DNA of 64,000 nucleotides from Syntrophobacterales bacterium (GCA_026417655.1 JAOACS010000012.1:1-64000), one strand, 5' to 3'; shown: positions 18,752-28,321, counted from the first letter of the stretch. A program made the numbers and translations. Notes: generated by a model not told the origin, from the letters alone.

Positions 18752-19006
18752 ATGACAGACGCTCTGAGTGATAAAATGAAAAATCTAGTAGGTTTTATTG
18801 CTAAATCCCTTGTTGAAAAACCTGAAGAGGTAGTTGTCGAGTCCCATGAAAGCGAGAAAACGGTACTCGTTGAGATTAAGGTAGCCTCTGAAGATCTTGG
18901 GCGAGTTATAGGGAAGGATGGTAGTACGATCAATGCCATACGGGTTATTTTGCAAACGGCTGCGGCGAGTCATGATAAGAAAGCGAGGTTAGACCTATTG
19001 AGCTAA
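18752..19006 (+). CDS. khpA: KH-domain RNA-binding protein (KhpA type)
   Basis: An 84-residue single KH domain. The GRVIGKDGSTINAIRVIL segment (about residues 50-67) holds the GxxG loop (GKDG) that grips single-stranded RNA. Length and fold match KhpA/YlqC, which in other bacteria pairs with KhpB. Genes of this type usually lie between rpsP and rimM; here it follows the thiamine-binding gene, so a paralogue is possible. I take ATG at 18752 (GGAAGGGAG upstream) over an earlier in-frame TTG. Confidence 0.82.
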   Translation: MTDALSDKMKNLVGFIAKSLVEKPEEVVVESHESEKTVLVEIKVASEDLGRVIGKDGSTINAIRVILQTAAASHDKKARLDLLS

Positions 19007-19020
19007 AAAGGGGGAAGGAT

Positions 19021-21489
19021 ATGATAGGAAACCATCCTGAATTGTCTCCAAAGGATGCACGAGCTTTTATTGATCCCGAAAAACTGCCTTTTCGAAGCAC
19101 GGCTGAGATCCTTGATAAGGTCGAAGGTGTTATAGGTCAACAGAGAGCTATAGATGCTATCCTCTTTGGGATGGGCATGAAGGAGGATGGATACAATATC
19201 TTTGTGGCCGGATCGCCCAAGACAGGTCTTACATATATTGCCAAAACCTTTTTGGAAGAACAGGCTAAGAAAGAGCCTACTCCTCCAGATTGGTGCTACG
19301 TTTATAACTTTAGAGAGCCGGATAAGCCCAAAGCTATCAAACTCGCACCAGGAAAGGGTAAAGAATTTAAGAGAGACCTCCATGATCTTGTGACCACCCT
19401 TCAGCAAAAGATTCCTGAAGTCTTCGATAGCGACGATTATAGGTCGAAGGAAAGCGAACTTCAACAGCAGTTTGAGGAAAGGAGGCGAGAGCTTATTGAG
19501 CAGCTCTCGGAAACCGCAAGAAATGAAGGTTTTATCCTTCAGTTTTCCCAGGTTGGAATGATGATTATTCCGGCAAGGCCTGATGGTCAACCAATGAGTC
19601 AGGAAGATATTGCCCATCTTACGGATGAAGATAGAAAGAGGCTTCGAGCCAAGAGTGAAGAGCTTCAAGAAAAGATGAAGGAAGCTATTCGCAAGATAAG
19701 GGAGTTAGAGAATAAATATAGGGAAAAACGTAGTAAACTCGATCGTGAAATTGCCATGTTTGTTGTAGGACAGTTAATAGATGTTCTTCTTGAAAAATAC
19801 CAGCATGAGTCCGACGTGATTGAGCATCTAAAGGCCGTTCAAGAGGATATCGTTGAAAATATAGACGATTTTAAGAAAAAGGGGGAAGAAGGACAGTCGC
19901 CTCATATGCCACCCTTTATGCTTCCCCATCGAAATGGCATGATGAAGCGATACGACGTTAATGTTTTTATAGACAATTCTGAGTTGAAGGGAGCTCCAGT
20001 AGTTATCGAATCGAATCCGGCTTATCCAAATCTCTTTGGGACCATCGAACGTCAGGCCTGGTTTGGTGCTCTATTTACAGACTTTACCATGATTAAGCCC
20101 GGTGCTCTCCATAAGGCAAATGGTGGCTATCTTGTAATGAAGGCTCTTGATTTACTCAAGTGGTATATTTCCTGGGAAGCTCTTAAAAGAGCCCTTAAGG
20201 ATAAGGTCATTCGCATAGAAGATCTAGGAGAGCTCTATGGTATCTTTAGCACCAGAACCATTAGGCCTGAGCCTATCCCCCTGGATGTTAAAATTATTCT
20301 TACGGGGGATCCCTGGTTATATGAATTGCTCTACATTTACGATGATAAGTTTCAGAAACTATTTAAGGTTAAGGCCCATCTCGATACATCAATGGATAGA
20401 ACCGAATCAAACATTCTCCAGTGTGCCAAAGTAATTGCCAACTTTGCTGAGGCCAATAGATATCGCCACTTAGATAACACAGGCTTTGCCCGTCTTGTGG
20501 AATACAGCATGGAAAGGACTGAGAATAAGGAAAAGCTCTCTCTAGAGGTTGGTGACATTAGTGATCTCATAAAAGAGGCTAATTACTTTGCTGCCCTTGA
20601 TGGCTCAGATCTAATAAAAAGAGAGCATATCCAGAAAGCTATAGATAAACGCATTTATCGCTCGAATCTCATAGAAGAGAAGGTAAGAGAGCTTGTAGAG
20701 AAGGATGTCTTCTGGGTTGAAACGGATGGTTATAGGATCGGGCAGGTTAATGGCCTATCTATTCTCATGACAGGGGATTATGAATTTGGAAAGCCCAATA
20801 GAATAACCGCAACGGTTTCTATAGGTAGGGAAGGGGTTATCGCTATTGAGAGGGAATCGAGACTAAGTGGCCCCATTCATACCAAGGGTGTCATGATTCT
20901 TACCAACTTCCTTAAAGAAAGGTTTGCCCAAGATAAACCTATATCCCTTACTGCAAGCCTTTGTTTTGAGCAAAGTTATGGCATGGTTGAAGGAGATAGT
21001 GCCTCCAGTGCAGAACTGTATGCCCTTCTTAGTGCTATAGCCCAGGTTCCCATCTACCAGGGTATTGCGGTAACGGGTTCAGTCAGTCAGAAGGGAGAGA
21101 TCCAACCCGTTGGAGGGGTTACAAAAAAGATAGAGTCCTTCTTCCACATATGCAAAGTAAAAGGCCTAAATGGTAAACAGGGGGTCATCATCCCGGAGAA
21201 GAACATTAGAAATCTAATGTTAAAGGAGGAGGTTATTGAGGCCATAGAAAAGGGGCTATTCCACATCTGGCCAATAAAGAGAATAGAGGAGGGTATAGAA
21301 ATTCTTACGGGAATGAAAGCTGGAAACCTTCAGCCCGATGGAACCTATGAGGAGGGGTCCTTCTTCCGAAAATTGGATGATAGATTGCGGGCTATGATTG
21401 AAATCGTAAGAAAATTCGGCAAAGAGGAAGAGACTCAAAAATCGACATCAAAGGATGAAGTGCCTTCCTGCGACGCTTGTGGGAAATAG
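19021..21489 (+). CDS. Lon-like ATP-dependent protease (AAA_32/S16 type)
   Basis: An 822-residue protein of the YcbZ/LonB-like group: an AAA+ domain with a long coiled-coil insertion (about residues 130-280), then a C-terminal S16 protease domain. The catalytic serine is probably Ser660 in GDSASSAE, with the lysine in PVGGVTKKIE. The nucleotide-binding loop reads AGSPKTGLTY (about residues 63-72), so the usual Gly-Lys of Walker A (GTGKT) is Gly-Leu here. Family members often have Arg at that spot, so ATP use may be altered or absent. The C-terminus ends with a CDACGK tail. Confidence 0.9.
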   Translation: MIGNHPELSPKDARAFIDPEKLPFRSTAEILDKVEGVIGQQRAIDAILFGMGMKEDGYNIFVAGSPKTGLTYIAKTFLEEQAKKEPTPPDWCYVYNFREPDKPKAIKLAPGKGKEFKRDLHDLVTTLQQKIPEVFDSDDYRSKESELQQQFEERRRELIEQLSETARNEGFILQFSQVGMMIIPARPDGQPMSQEDIAHLTDEDRKRLRAKSEELQEKMKEAIRKIRELENKYREKRSKLDREIAMFVVGQLIDVLLEKYQHESDVIEHLKAVQEDIVENIDDFKKKGEEGQSPHMPPFMLPHRNGMMKRYDVNVFIDNSELKGAPVVIESNPAYPNLFGTIERQAWFGALFTDFTMIKPGALHKANGGYLVMKALDLLKWYISWEALKRALKDKVIRIEDLGELYGIFSTRTIRPEPIPLDVKIILTGDPWLYELLYIYDDKFQKLFKVKAHLDTSMDRTESNILQCAKVIANFAEANRYRHLDNTGFARLVEYSMERTENKEKLSLEVGDISDLIKEANYFAALDGSDLIKREHIQKAIDKRIYRSNLIEEKVRELVEKDVFWVETDGYRIGQVNGLSILMTGDYEFGKPNRITATVSIGREGVIAIERESRLSGPIHTKGVMILTNFLKERFAQDKPISLTASLCFEQSYGMVEGDSASSAELYALLSAIAQVPIYQGIAVTGSVSQKGEIQPVGGVTKKIESFFHICKVKGLNGKQGVIIPEKNIRNLMLKEEVIEAIEKGLFHIWPIKRIEEGIEILTGMKAGNLQPDGTYEEGSFFRKLDDRLRAMIEIVRKFGKEEETQKSTSKDEVPSCDACGK

Positions 21490-21511
21490 GGCTCAAATTG
21501 GCGGGTAACTC

Positions 21512-22957
21512 ATGGAATGTTCGACTCATAACCGGTTTTCATATAGGGATGGTGGGGTTAAAAGGGCCCTAATCATTGCAGCTGGTGTAGGATCTAGATT
21601 TGGTGCAAGAACCAATAGCACTCCAAAGCCGCTTATTCCAGTCGGGGGATTACCCCTGATTCTTCGCACAATCTATACGGCTAGAGAGGTTGGTATAAGG
21701 GAGTTTATAGTTGTTACTGGATTTTTGGGACATGAGCTAGAGACATTCCTCGAGTCTCGGTCCCCCAAGGATATTAAGGTTCGTTGCCTTTATAATGAAC
21801 TGTGGGAGCGTTCTAACGGTTGGTCTGTTTATCGATCAAAGGATGAATTCCAAGCTGATGAACCATTCCTTTTGATGATGTCGGATCATGTGGCGGAGCC
21901 TGAACTTTTAAGAAAACTCATAGCTGATCCCCTGCCTGAAGGCCATTGTAGGCTTGCAGTAGATTTTAATCCATCTAGAATCCCTGATATCGAAGAAGCG
22001 ACCAAAGTGTTAGTTGATCAAAGGGCTTATATTCGACGGATAGGAAAAAAAATCCCAGACTATAACGGTGTAGATACCGGTTTTTTCCTCTGTTCTAAAT
22101 CTATTTTCCTCGCCCTTGAGGAGGCTCTCAGTGAAGGGAAGGAGACCCTTTCTGACGGAATTCAGAAGCTGGCCGATAAGGGCCTTATGGAGAGTATTGA
22201 TATAGGATCAGTATTCTGGCAAGATGTGGATAATGAAGAGGATTTAAGACGTGCAGAGGTCTATCTTTTTAACTCCCTAAGGAGTAAAACCGACAGCTGG
22301 CTCACACGACATATCAACAGGAGGATATCTCTGGCAATAACAAAGCGTATAGCATCACTTCCTCTAACCCCAAATCAGATAACCTTAATCAATTTTTTTA
22401 TAGGCCTTGCAGGTTGCTTTGCCATCTTACATGGTGCGACCTTTGCGGTTCTAGTTGGAACGGTTATTTTTCTGCTGTCTTCCATCCTCGATGGTTGCGA
22501 TGGAGAGCTAGCAAGGTTACGGTTCCAGAAAAGTCGTGTGGGAGCCTGGCTTGACGTGACAACCGACAATGTTGTGCATTGGGTCCTTTTTTATGCCATA
22601 ACTGAGGTGGTTGTTAGAAGAGAAGGGTTTTTTCCTTACGGAATCCTAGGAGGATTCCTGCTTTTAGGTAGTTTCATCTCCTTTGTTTTGACCTGGTTTG
22701 TATCGGAAAGTGATGCCTCAAGACCTGAATCGCATATAAAACTTCTTTTTTCAGAAGCAACCTTTCAAGACGCTTTTAGAAATCGAGATACCCTATCTTC
22801 CCTTGTTGATAGTACCGCTAATCGGGATTTCGCCTATCTTCTTGTTTTGCTTGCCATATTTGATAGGATTCAATGGTTCCTTGTCCTAGGAGGGATTGGA
22901 GCTCCCTTGTTTGCTTGGATTCTTTACCGAAGAATTGTATCGGAGAGACTCTCGTGA
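21512..22957 (+). CDS. bifunctional IPC transferase / DIPP synthase-like protein
   Basis: A 481-residue fusion. The N-terminal half (about 1-245) is a nucleotidyltransferase starting RALIIAAGVGSRFGART, with KPLIPVGG and MSDHV. The C-terminal half is a CDP-alcohol phosphotransferase with the signature DGCDGELARLRFQKSRVG (from residue 327), then DVTTD, and membrane helices. The domain order and the SSILDGCDGE region match the inositol-1-phosphate cytidylyltransferase/di-myo-inositol-phosphate-phosphate synthase of Archaeoglobus, which makes the thermophile solute DIP. A bacterial phospholipid head-group role is the alternative. No inositol-phosphate synthase is in view. Confidence 0.8.
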   Translation: MECSTHNRFSYRDGGVKRALIIAAGVGSRFGARTNSTPKPLIPVGGLPLILRTIYTAREVGIREFIVVTGFLGHELETFLESRSPKDIKVRCLYNELWERSNGWSVYRSKDEFQADEPFLLMMSDHVAEPELLRKLIADPLPEGHCRLAVDFNPSRIPDIEEATKVLVDQRAYIRRIGKKIPDYNGVDTGFFLCSKSIFLALEEALSEGKETLSDGIQKLADKGLMESIDIGSVFWQDVDNEEDLRRAEVYLFNSLRSKTDSWLTRHINRRISLAITKRIASLPLTPNQITLINFFIGLAGCFAILHGATFAVLVGTVIFLLSSILDGCDGELARLRFQKSRVGAWLDVTTDNVVHWVLFYAITEVVVRREGFFPYGILGGFLLLGSFISFVLTWFVSESDASRPESHIKLLFSEATFQDAFRNRDTLSSLVDSTANRDFAYLLVLLAIFDRIQWFLVLGGIGAPLFAWILYRRIVSERLS

Positions 22958-23691
22958 AAGTTGAAAGGGCTATCATTCTTGCTGCTGGTCAGGGGAAACG
23001 ACTGCTTCCTTACACGAAGGATCGTCCCAAATGTCTCCTACAGTTTGGCGAAAAAAGCCTTATAGAGATTCAAATAGAAGCCTTACGGGTTTGTGGTATA
23101 AAAGATGTGACAGTGGTTATAGGTTATAGGGGCGATCTCGTTAAAGGGAGACTAGGAGATCGGGCAAAATATGTGGAAAATATTCGATATGAAGATACCT
23201 CTAGCATGTACTCCCTTTGGCTTGCGGGGAGGAATTTTTCTGGAAGTTGTGTAATCTTAAACTCCGATGTGTTGTTTCATCCGAGCATTTTGAAAAAACT
23301 CCTAGATAGTAAAAGCCCCAACGCTCTTGCGATGGATTTTCATTCCCACCTGAATGAAGAAGAGATGAAGGTTTTGGTAGAAGGTAAGCGAGTCAAGGGG
23401 CTGAGCAAGGCCTTCAGACAAGCAGATGGTGAAAATGTTGGAATGCTCAAATTTGATGAAAACGGTTGGAGTCTCCTTTTCGAGACAATAGAGGATCTTT
23501 TGAATCAGGGTTATATAGGAGAAATGGTTCCCTTTGCTGTAAATGCAATTGTGTCTAGGTGTTTTATCGAAGCTGTCTCGGTAGATCATCTGCCCTGGAT
23601 AGAGATTGACTTTCCCGAAGACTATGAGCGGGCCCAGAAGGAGATATACCCCGCCGTGACTTTAGCCTTGTGTAGAGGGAGTTCGGTATGA
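22954..23691 (+). CDS. LicC/sugar-phosphate nucleotidyltransferase-like protein
   Basis: A 245-residue NTP transferase with the fold's signature VERAIILAAGQGKRLLPYTK...PKCLLQFGEKSLIE and a later YEDTSSMYSLWLAGR, which resembles LicC-type CTP:phosphocholine cytidylyltransferases. GTG at 22954 overlaps the stop of the upstream fusion gene (GTGA), so the two nucleotidyltransferases are translationally coupled. It may supply a CDP-alcohol for that fusion's phosphotransferase domain, but this is inference; the activated substrate is unknown. Confidence 0.82.
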   Translation: MKVERAIILAAGQGKRLLPYTKDRPKCLLQFGEKSLIEIQIEALRVCGIKDVTVVIGYRGDLVKGRLGDRAKYVENIRYEDTSSMYSLWLAGRNFSGSCVILNSDVLFHPSILKKLLDSKSPNALAMDFHSHLNEEEMKVLVEGKRVKGLSKAFRQADGENVGMLKFDENGWSLLFETIEDLLNQGYIGEMVPFAVNAIVSRCFIEAVSVDHLPWIEIDFPEDYERAQKEIYPAVTLALCRGSSV

Positions 23692-24641
23692 GAAGATGGC
23701 TCCATCGAAGAATGCTTTTTGTTCTTTGCCTCTCGACTTTAACAGTAACAATGGTAAGTGGGGTATGGGGAGGGGATGAGGAGGAGTTTCCCATAAGACC
23801 TCCTAAAAAATATTCCTACTCCTATCCTGATCGAACAGTGATTGGAGCTATTCAGTATCACGTAATTAAAAATAGGGAAACCTTTCTTGACATAGCAAGG
23901 CGCTACGAACTAGGTATTAACGAGCTTGAACTTCTGTATACGTCAATGGATCCTTGGGTTCCCCCTCCAGGTCTTAAGGTGATAATTCCTACTATATGGG
24001 TTATTCCTCCTACGAAATACGGTGGGATAGTTTTAAATATTCCTGAGTTTAGACTCTATTTTTTTAGACCAACAGAGGGAACCGTTCAGACTTACCCTGT
24101 AGGAATAGGCGATGAAGGATGGGAAACCCCTACGGGGATTTATCGGATAGAGAGTAAACGAGAGAATCCAACTTGGTATATTCCTCCTTCGCTTCAGGAA
24201 AAGTATGGAGCAACCACTATGCCGCCTGGACCCGATAACCCCCTTGGAAAGTTCATGATGAAGTTCGCACCTATGTATGGTATCCATGGAACTCACATAC
24301 CCTGGGGAGTAGGAAGGCTTGTTAGTCATGGTTGCATTAGAACCTATCCGGAACACATCGCTGTCCTATATCCACAGGTTAGTATTGGCACACCTGTAGA
24401 AATAATCTACGAACCGATAAAGTTCGGTATGCGGGAGGGACGGATTTTTGTGGAAGTTCACCCGGATGTCTATAAGAAACTAAAGGACTTTATGGATTAC
24501 GGTCTGAGGCAACTTGAAGCCTCTCCCTTACGAGATAGAATCGATCGGTCCCGGTATGTAACCGCTCTTACCCTACAAAACGGTATGCCTACGGATGTGA
24601 CCAAAGATGGGGGAGTAGCTATCTCTTCCATGCTTCACTAA
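23688..24641 (+). CDS. LysM-containing L,D-transpeptidase (YkuD domain)
   Basis: A 317-residue exported enzyme, signal peptide about residues 1-29. A LysM-like peptidoglycan-binding stretch (VIKNRETFLDIARRYELG) is followed by the YkuD domain (about 105-245), with the catalytic motif HGTHIPWGVGRLVSHGCIR holding the active His and Cys. It forms 3-3 peptidoglycan cross-links or attaches lipoproteins (ErfK/YbiS group). The ATG overlaps the previous stop (ATGA). The 3' end overlaps the opposing glycosyltransferase gene by 23 bases. Confidence 0.93.
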   Translation: MRRWLHRRMLFVLCLSTLTVTMVSGVWGGDEEEFPIRPPKKYSYSYPDRTVIGAIQYHVIKNRETFLDIARRYELGINELELLYTSMDPWVPPPGLKVIIPTIWVIPPTKYGGIVLNIPEFRLYFFRPTEGTVQTYPVGIGDEGWETPTGIYRIESKRENPTWYIPPSLQEKYGATTMPPGPDNPLGKFMMKFAPMYGIHGTHIPWGVGRLVSHGCIRTYPEHIAVLYPQVSIGTPVEIIYEPIKFGMREGRIFVEVHPDVYKKLKDFMDYGLRQLEASPLRDRIDRSRYVTALTLQNGMPTDVTKDGGVAISSMLH

Positions 24642-25725
24642 GTCTTTTCTCTAGATAGTTAGCAATCTCTACCGCAGATATTGAGGCACTACACGCCTCA
24701 TCATAGAGGCATTTCTTCTTTAAGCAGGGGCTACAGGACAAGGGACTCTGAAGAGCGGAATGTAGCCCCCCGGAAGGAGCGTTTCTCCTTGAATCGGTTG
24801 AGCGATAAAAAGAGATGGTTGGGATCCCTATGAGGGCTGCGAGATGAAGAGGGCCCGTATCAGGCCCAATGACAACCTTTGTAAGGGAAAGAGTAGCGAT
24901 AAGAGATCTAATACTACCTCCCCGCCAGACGATGGGATTATAGCCCCCGTGAAGGCTATACTGTTGAGCTGTTTCTAATACAAGTTTTTCGGAGAAGGAG
25001 CGTTCCTTCTCGTTTCCCCAAAAGATTAGGATTCTTCCTAACTTTTTCCTACAAAGAAGTTTCATTAGTTCGATCCACCTCTTTGGATGCCACATTTTAG
25101 TTTTCCATGTAGTTCCAGGGATAATCCCTATAATTGGTTCGCCTCGCCAGCCCTCCTCTATTAGGAGCTGCCTTTGATTTGCCTGCTCCGGATAATCAAT
25201 AATATGGTTAAGGGGGTTATTGTAGAAAGAATCTTCCTTTTTTAGAAGGACACCCTCCTCTTCCAAAAATCTTTTTGCAATGTGTAGGAGCTTCATTCGG
25301 ATAGGCCGAAGATTTACAGTAACCTTTATATTTGTTGCTAGAAGGTTTGGAAATTCTCGCACGTCCAATCTTGAAAATCCGTAACGCCTTGGAGCTTGAG
25401 ATAGAATTGTAAAGATAGCGCTTTTTATGTTTCCCTGAAGGTCGAGGGCAGCGTTGTAACGACCTTTGGCCATTTCTCTACGGAGATAAAGTAGTACCTG
25501 CCTTGCCTCACTGCCCAATGGATTACGGCGAAGTCTTTTAGTGTCCAGAGCGTAGATTCTATTAATGAGTGGATGGGCAGCGAGGAGTTCCTTTAAAGGC
25601 TCCTCTACTACCCAGTCAATCTCTGCATTGGGAAGATATTCCTTAATATAGTCGGCTATTGGTAGGGCGTGAACAACGTCTCCAAAGGCACTAAGCTTTA
25701 CAATAAGGATTTTTTGAGGCGACAT
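24619..25725 (-). CDS. GT9 (heptosyltransferase-like) glycosyltransferase
   Basis: A 368-residue glycosyltransferase family 9 enzyme, the LPS heptosyltransferase (WaaC/WaaF) group. It opens with ILIVKLSAFGDVVHALPI and has LDLQGNIKSA, IIGIIPGTTWKTKMW and VIGPDTGPLHLAA, the ADP-heptose-binding region. An inner-core heptosyltransferase I role is most likely. I start at MSPQKILIVK (25725), two bases after the livK-like stop; a start 24 bases upstream would overlap that gene. Near the end is a cysteine-rich CSPCLKKKCLYD, unusual but seen in some members. Confidence 0.88.
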   Translation of the reverse strand: MSPQKILIVKLSAFGDVVHALPIADYIKEYLPNAEIDWVVEEPLKELLAAHPLINRIYALDTKRLRRNPLGSEARQVLLYLRREMAKGRYNAALDLQGNIKSAIFTILSQAPRRYGFSRLDVREFPNLLATNIKVTVNLRPIRMKLLHIAKRFLEEEGVLLKKEDSFYNNPLNHIIDYPEQANQRQLLIEEGWRGEPIIGIIPGTTWKTKMWHPKRWIELMKLLCRKKLGRILIFWGNEKERSFSEKLVLETAQQYSLHGGYNPIVWRGGSIRSLIATLSLTKVVIGPDTGPLHLAALIGIPTISFYRSTDSRRNAPSGGLHSALQSPLSCSPCLKKKCLYDEACSASISAVEIANYLEKRLSEAWKR

Positions 25726-25727
25726 TT

Positions 25728-26927
25728 TTACATTTCTAGGAGTTTCCATGAGGCATTTTCTATCTTCACAATTACAAGAGAGTCGGTTCCAAGTCCGTTA
25801 TGGTCCTCTGGTGTTAGATTAAAGATGCCACTTACCCCAACATATCCTTTGATGTTTTCAAGTTCTGTTCTTATGGCTTCTCGATCCGTTCCTGCCTTCT
25901 TCATGGCCTGGGCAAGGAGCATGAGAGCATCCCAGGCGTAGCCAGAGTGGGTGTTTATGGGATATTGCTTATCGAATTGATAAACATCTTTATAAAGCCT
26001 TATAAATTCTAGAACAATGGGTTTTTGGGGATCGCTGTCGGGAAGCTGATTGGCAACCATTAATTTTGTCGATGGCATGATGGTTCCTTCCGCGGCTGTT
26101 CCGGCAAGTTCAATATATTTAGGATCTGGTTGTCCATGGCATTGAATGAGAGGCATTGGAAGGGCCAGTTGTTTAAAATTTCTTGCAACCTTTGCTCCTG
26201 CAGGACCAATTGTCCAACATATGACTACTTCCGGATTACTCGATTTTATCTTCGTAAGTTGTGTGGTCATATCTGCATCGTTCACATCGAAGGATTCTAT
26301 GGCCACGAGTTCTATCCCAAATTCAGGGGCGATATCCTTTAACCAGCTGAGACCGTCTCGACCAAAACCATCGGTTGCATGAATTATGGCGACCCTTTTG
26401 ATTCCCTGTTTTTTGAGATAGCCGTATATCTTTCTCACTGCTGTGGATGTTCTCTGAGGAGTCTTAAAGGTCCACTTGTAACTTCCAAATTTTCCTCCAG
26501 CAATTACCGGATCACCACCTATAGTCATTATTGTAGGAATTCCCTTTTCCTCAATGTAAGGCTTTATAGCCATTCCACTGTCCGTTCTCGTGGGACCAAT
26601 GAGAGCAATAACCCCTTCCTGCTCAACTAGCCTTTTAGCTACCATCAAAGCTTTGGTAGGATCACTTTCGGTATCGCCAAAAACCAGTTCAATGGGACGA
26701 CCGTTAATGCCGCCTTCTTTGTTGATCTTATCGGTTACCATCTGAGCAACCAATTTGGTTGGAGTTCCGATTGATGAAGCAGGACCAGAGAGAGCAAAGA
26801 GAGCGCCGATTTTTATAGGATCTTTTTTGCTCTCCTTTTTTTCCTCAGCGAAAAGAAGACTGATGGAGCCAACTAGGACTACAATTGTAAACCCCATTAA
26901 AAATCTTACAACCAATTTTTGTTTCAT
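25728..26927 (-). CDS. branched-chain-amino-acid-type ABC substrate-binding protein (LivK family)
   Basis: A 399-residue periplasmic receptor. The signal peptide is MKQKLVVRFLMGFTIVVLVG up to about residue 28; the mature domain starts PIKIGALFALSGPASSIGTP and carries AQMVTDKINKEGGINGRPIELVFGD and ALIGPTRTDSG, the two-lobed type I binding fold. The ligand cannot be read. Because the gene is in an operon with iorAB, livH, livMG and paaK, an aromatic amino acid or aryl acid is plausible. Confidence 0.9.
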   Translation of the reverse strand: MKQKLVVRFLMGFTIVVLVGSISLLFAEEKKESKKDPIKIGALFALSGPASSIGTPTKLVAQMVTDKINKEGGINGRPIELVFGDTESDPTKALMVAKRLVEQEGVIALIGPTRTDSGMAIKPYIEEKGIPTIMTIGGDPVIAGGKFGSYKWTFKTPQRTSTAVRKIYGYLKKQGIKRVAIIHATDGFGRDGLSWLKDIAPEFGIELVAIESFDVNDADMTTQLTKIKSSNPEVVICWTIGPAGAKVARNFKQLALPMPLIQCHGQPDPKYIELAGTAAEGTIMPSTKLMVANQLPDSDPQKPIVLEFIRLYKDVYQFDKQYPINTHSGYAWDALMLLAQAMKKAGTDREAIRTELENIKGYVGVSGIFNLTPEDHNGLGTDSLVIVKIENASWKLLEM

Positions 26928-26977
26928 TGGAGACCTCCTTTTTTTAACGTTAGGTTATACCTTACCCCTTCAGGATC

Positions 26978-28291
26978 CTAGACTCCAGGCTGAGAATTAC
27001 CGTTTCTGTGGTCAAATACTCTTTTACTTTTCCTATCGGTGCGAGGCAGGGTGCCGTAATCTAAAACTTCTACATCTGCCCTAACAAGGATATGTCTCCT
27101 TATAGCTTGAGCGATTGTATCCTTGAGGATAGGATCCTTCTCGGGGGAGCTCTCGGGTGCTCTTTCTACTTTTAAAACCATAACATCTCTTCCGTCTTCA
27201 CGATGATAAAGATGGATCTGGTATTCACTTCCTATGCCGCTTATTTGTGATAAAACGTGATCTATCTGCCCTGGGTATATGTTTACTGCTCGGAAGATGA
27301 ACATATCGTCTGAACGTCCAAGGATATGATCGTGACGAGGAAAAGGATTTCCACAAGGGCAAGGTTCTGGGATCAGCCTAGAGAGGTCCCTTGTTCGGTA
27401 TCGAATAAGGGGTGATGCCTCCTTTCTAAGGGTTGTTACAACCATTTCGCCTACTTCGCCAGGGGCCACGGGTTCCAAGGTCTCGGGATGGAGAATCTCC
27501 AGGATGTAATAGTCTGCCCAGAAATGAATACCCTGATGGGCTATACACTCAAGTCCTGTGCCGGGGCCATAAAGCTCTGTCATGCCAGGGATATCAAAAA
27601 GATGTTCAGCGCCCGTAAGTTCCTGAATACGCTGCCTCATTCTAGCACTATGCCGTTCTGCACCAAAGATTATCTTCCTCAAAGCGATCTTATCTTTTAT
27701 GCCCCTCCGGTGGATTTCTTCAGCCATAAGAAGAGCCATAGAAGCGGTTGCGCAAAACACCGTTGTTTGAAGATCCACTAACATCTGACAGTGAATCTCT
27801 GCATTGGCGGGTCCAACAGGAACAGCCATAGCTCCAAATCGCTCGCAACCGGCTTGGAACCCTACACCGGCTGTCCACAGTCCATAACCTACGGCGATCT
27901 GAATTCGATCCCTTTTTGAAACACCCGCCATCTGATAGCAACGGGCAAACATATTGGCCCAATCATCAATATCTTTCTGGGTATAGCAAAGAATCTTTCT
28001 TTTCCCCGTTGTGCCAGATGAGGCATGAACTCTAACAATATTTTCAAAGGGCACAGACCTTAGGGGGAAGGGATATCCTTCCTGAAGATCTTCAGCGGTT
28101 GTAAAGGGTAACCTTCGAATATCATCAAGCTCTTTAATGTCTTCAGGTTTTACCCCCGCTCTGTCGAGCCTCTCCCTATAAAAGGGTGAGTTGTTATAGG
28201 CATGACTTACCGTCCATTGCAAACCTTTTAGTTGTATTGCCCTGAGTTCACTTTCTGTAAGATGTAATGGCATGAAATTGGATTCATTCAT
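26978..28291 (-). CDS. paaK: phenylacetate-CoA ligase
   Basis: A 437-residue adenylate-forming ligase making phenylacetyl-CoA (or another aryl-CoA) from the acid, CoA and ATP. The P-loop is HASSGTTGKRKIL near residue 90, followed by FGAERHSARMRQR and the C-terminal PRTDRKSKRVFDHR lysine segment. The length equals PaaK. It sits between livMG and livK on the minus strand. With the upstream indolepyruvate oxidoreductase it could connect aryl acids and arylacetyl-CoA in aromatic-amino-acid oxidation. Confidence 0.93.
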   Translation of the reverse strand: MNESNFMPLHLTESELRAIQLKGLQWTVSHAYNNSPFYRERLDRAGVKPEDIKELDDIRRLPFTTAEDLQEGYPFPLRSVPFENIVRVHASSGTTGKRKILCYTQKDIDDWANMFARCYQMAGVSKRDRIQIAVGYGLWTAGVGFQAGCERFGAMAVPVGPANAEIHCQMLVDLQTTVFCATASMALLMAEEIHRRGIKDKIALRKIIFGAERHSARMRQRIQELTGAEHLFDIPGMTELYGPGTGLECIAHQGIHFWADYYILEILHPETLEPVAPGEVGEMVVTTLRKEASPLIRYRTRDLSRLIPEPCPCGNPFPRHDHILGRSDDMFIFRAVNIYPGQIDHVLSQISGIGSEYQIHLYHREDGRDVMVLKVERAPESSPEKDPILKDTIAQAIRRHILVRADVEVLDYGTLPRTDRKSKRVFDHRNGNSQPGV

Positions 28292-28321
28292 GGATTCCTC
28301 TTCCCTCCTTGAGATCTTTTG

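Noticed and set aside
19003-19668. Minus-strand ORF of 221 codons
   Set aside because: A shadow of the Lon-like protease gene on the opposite strand.
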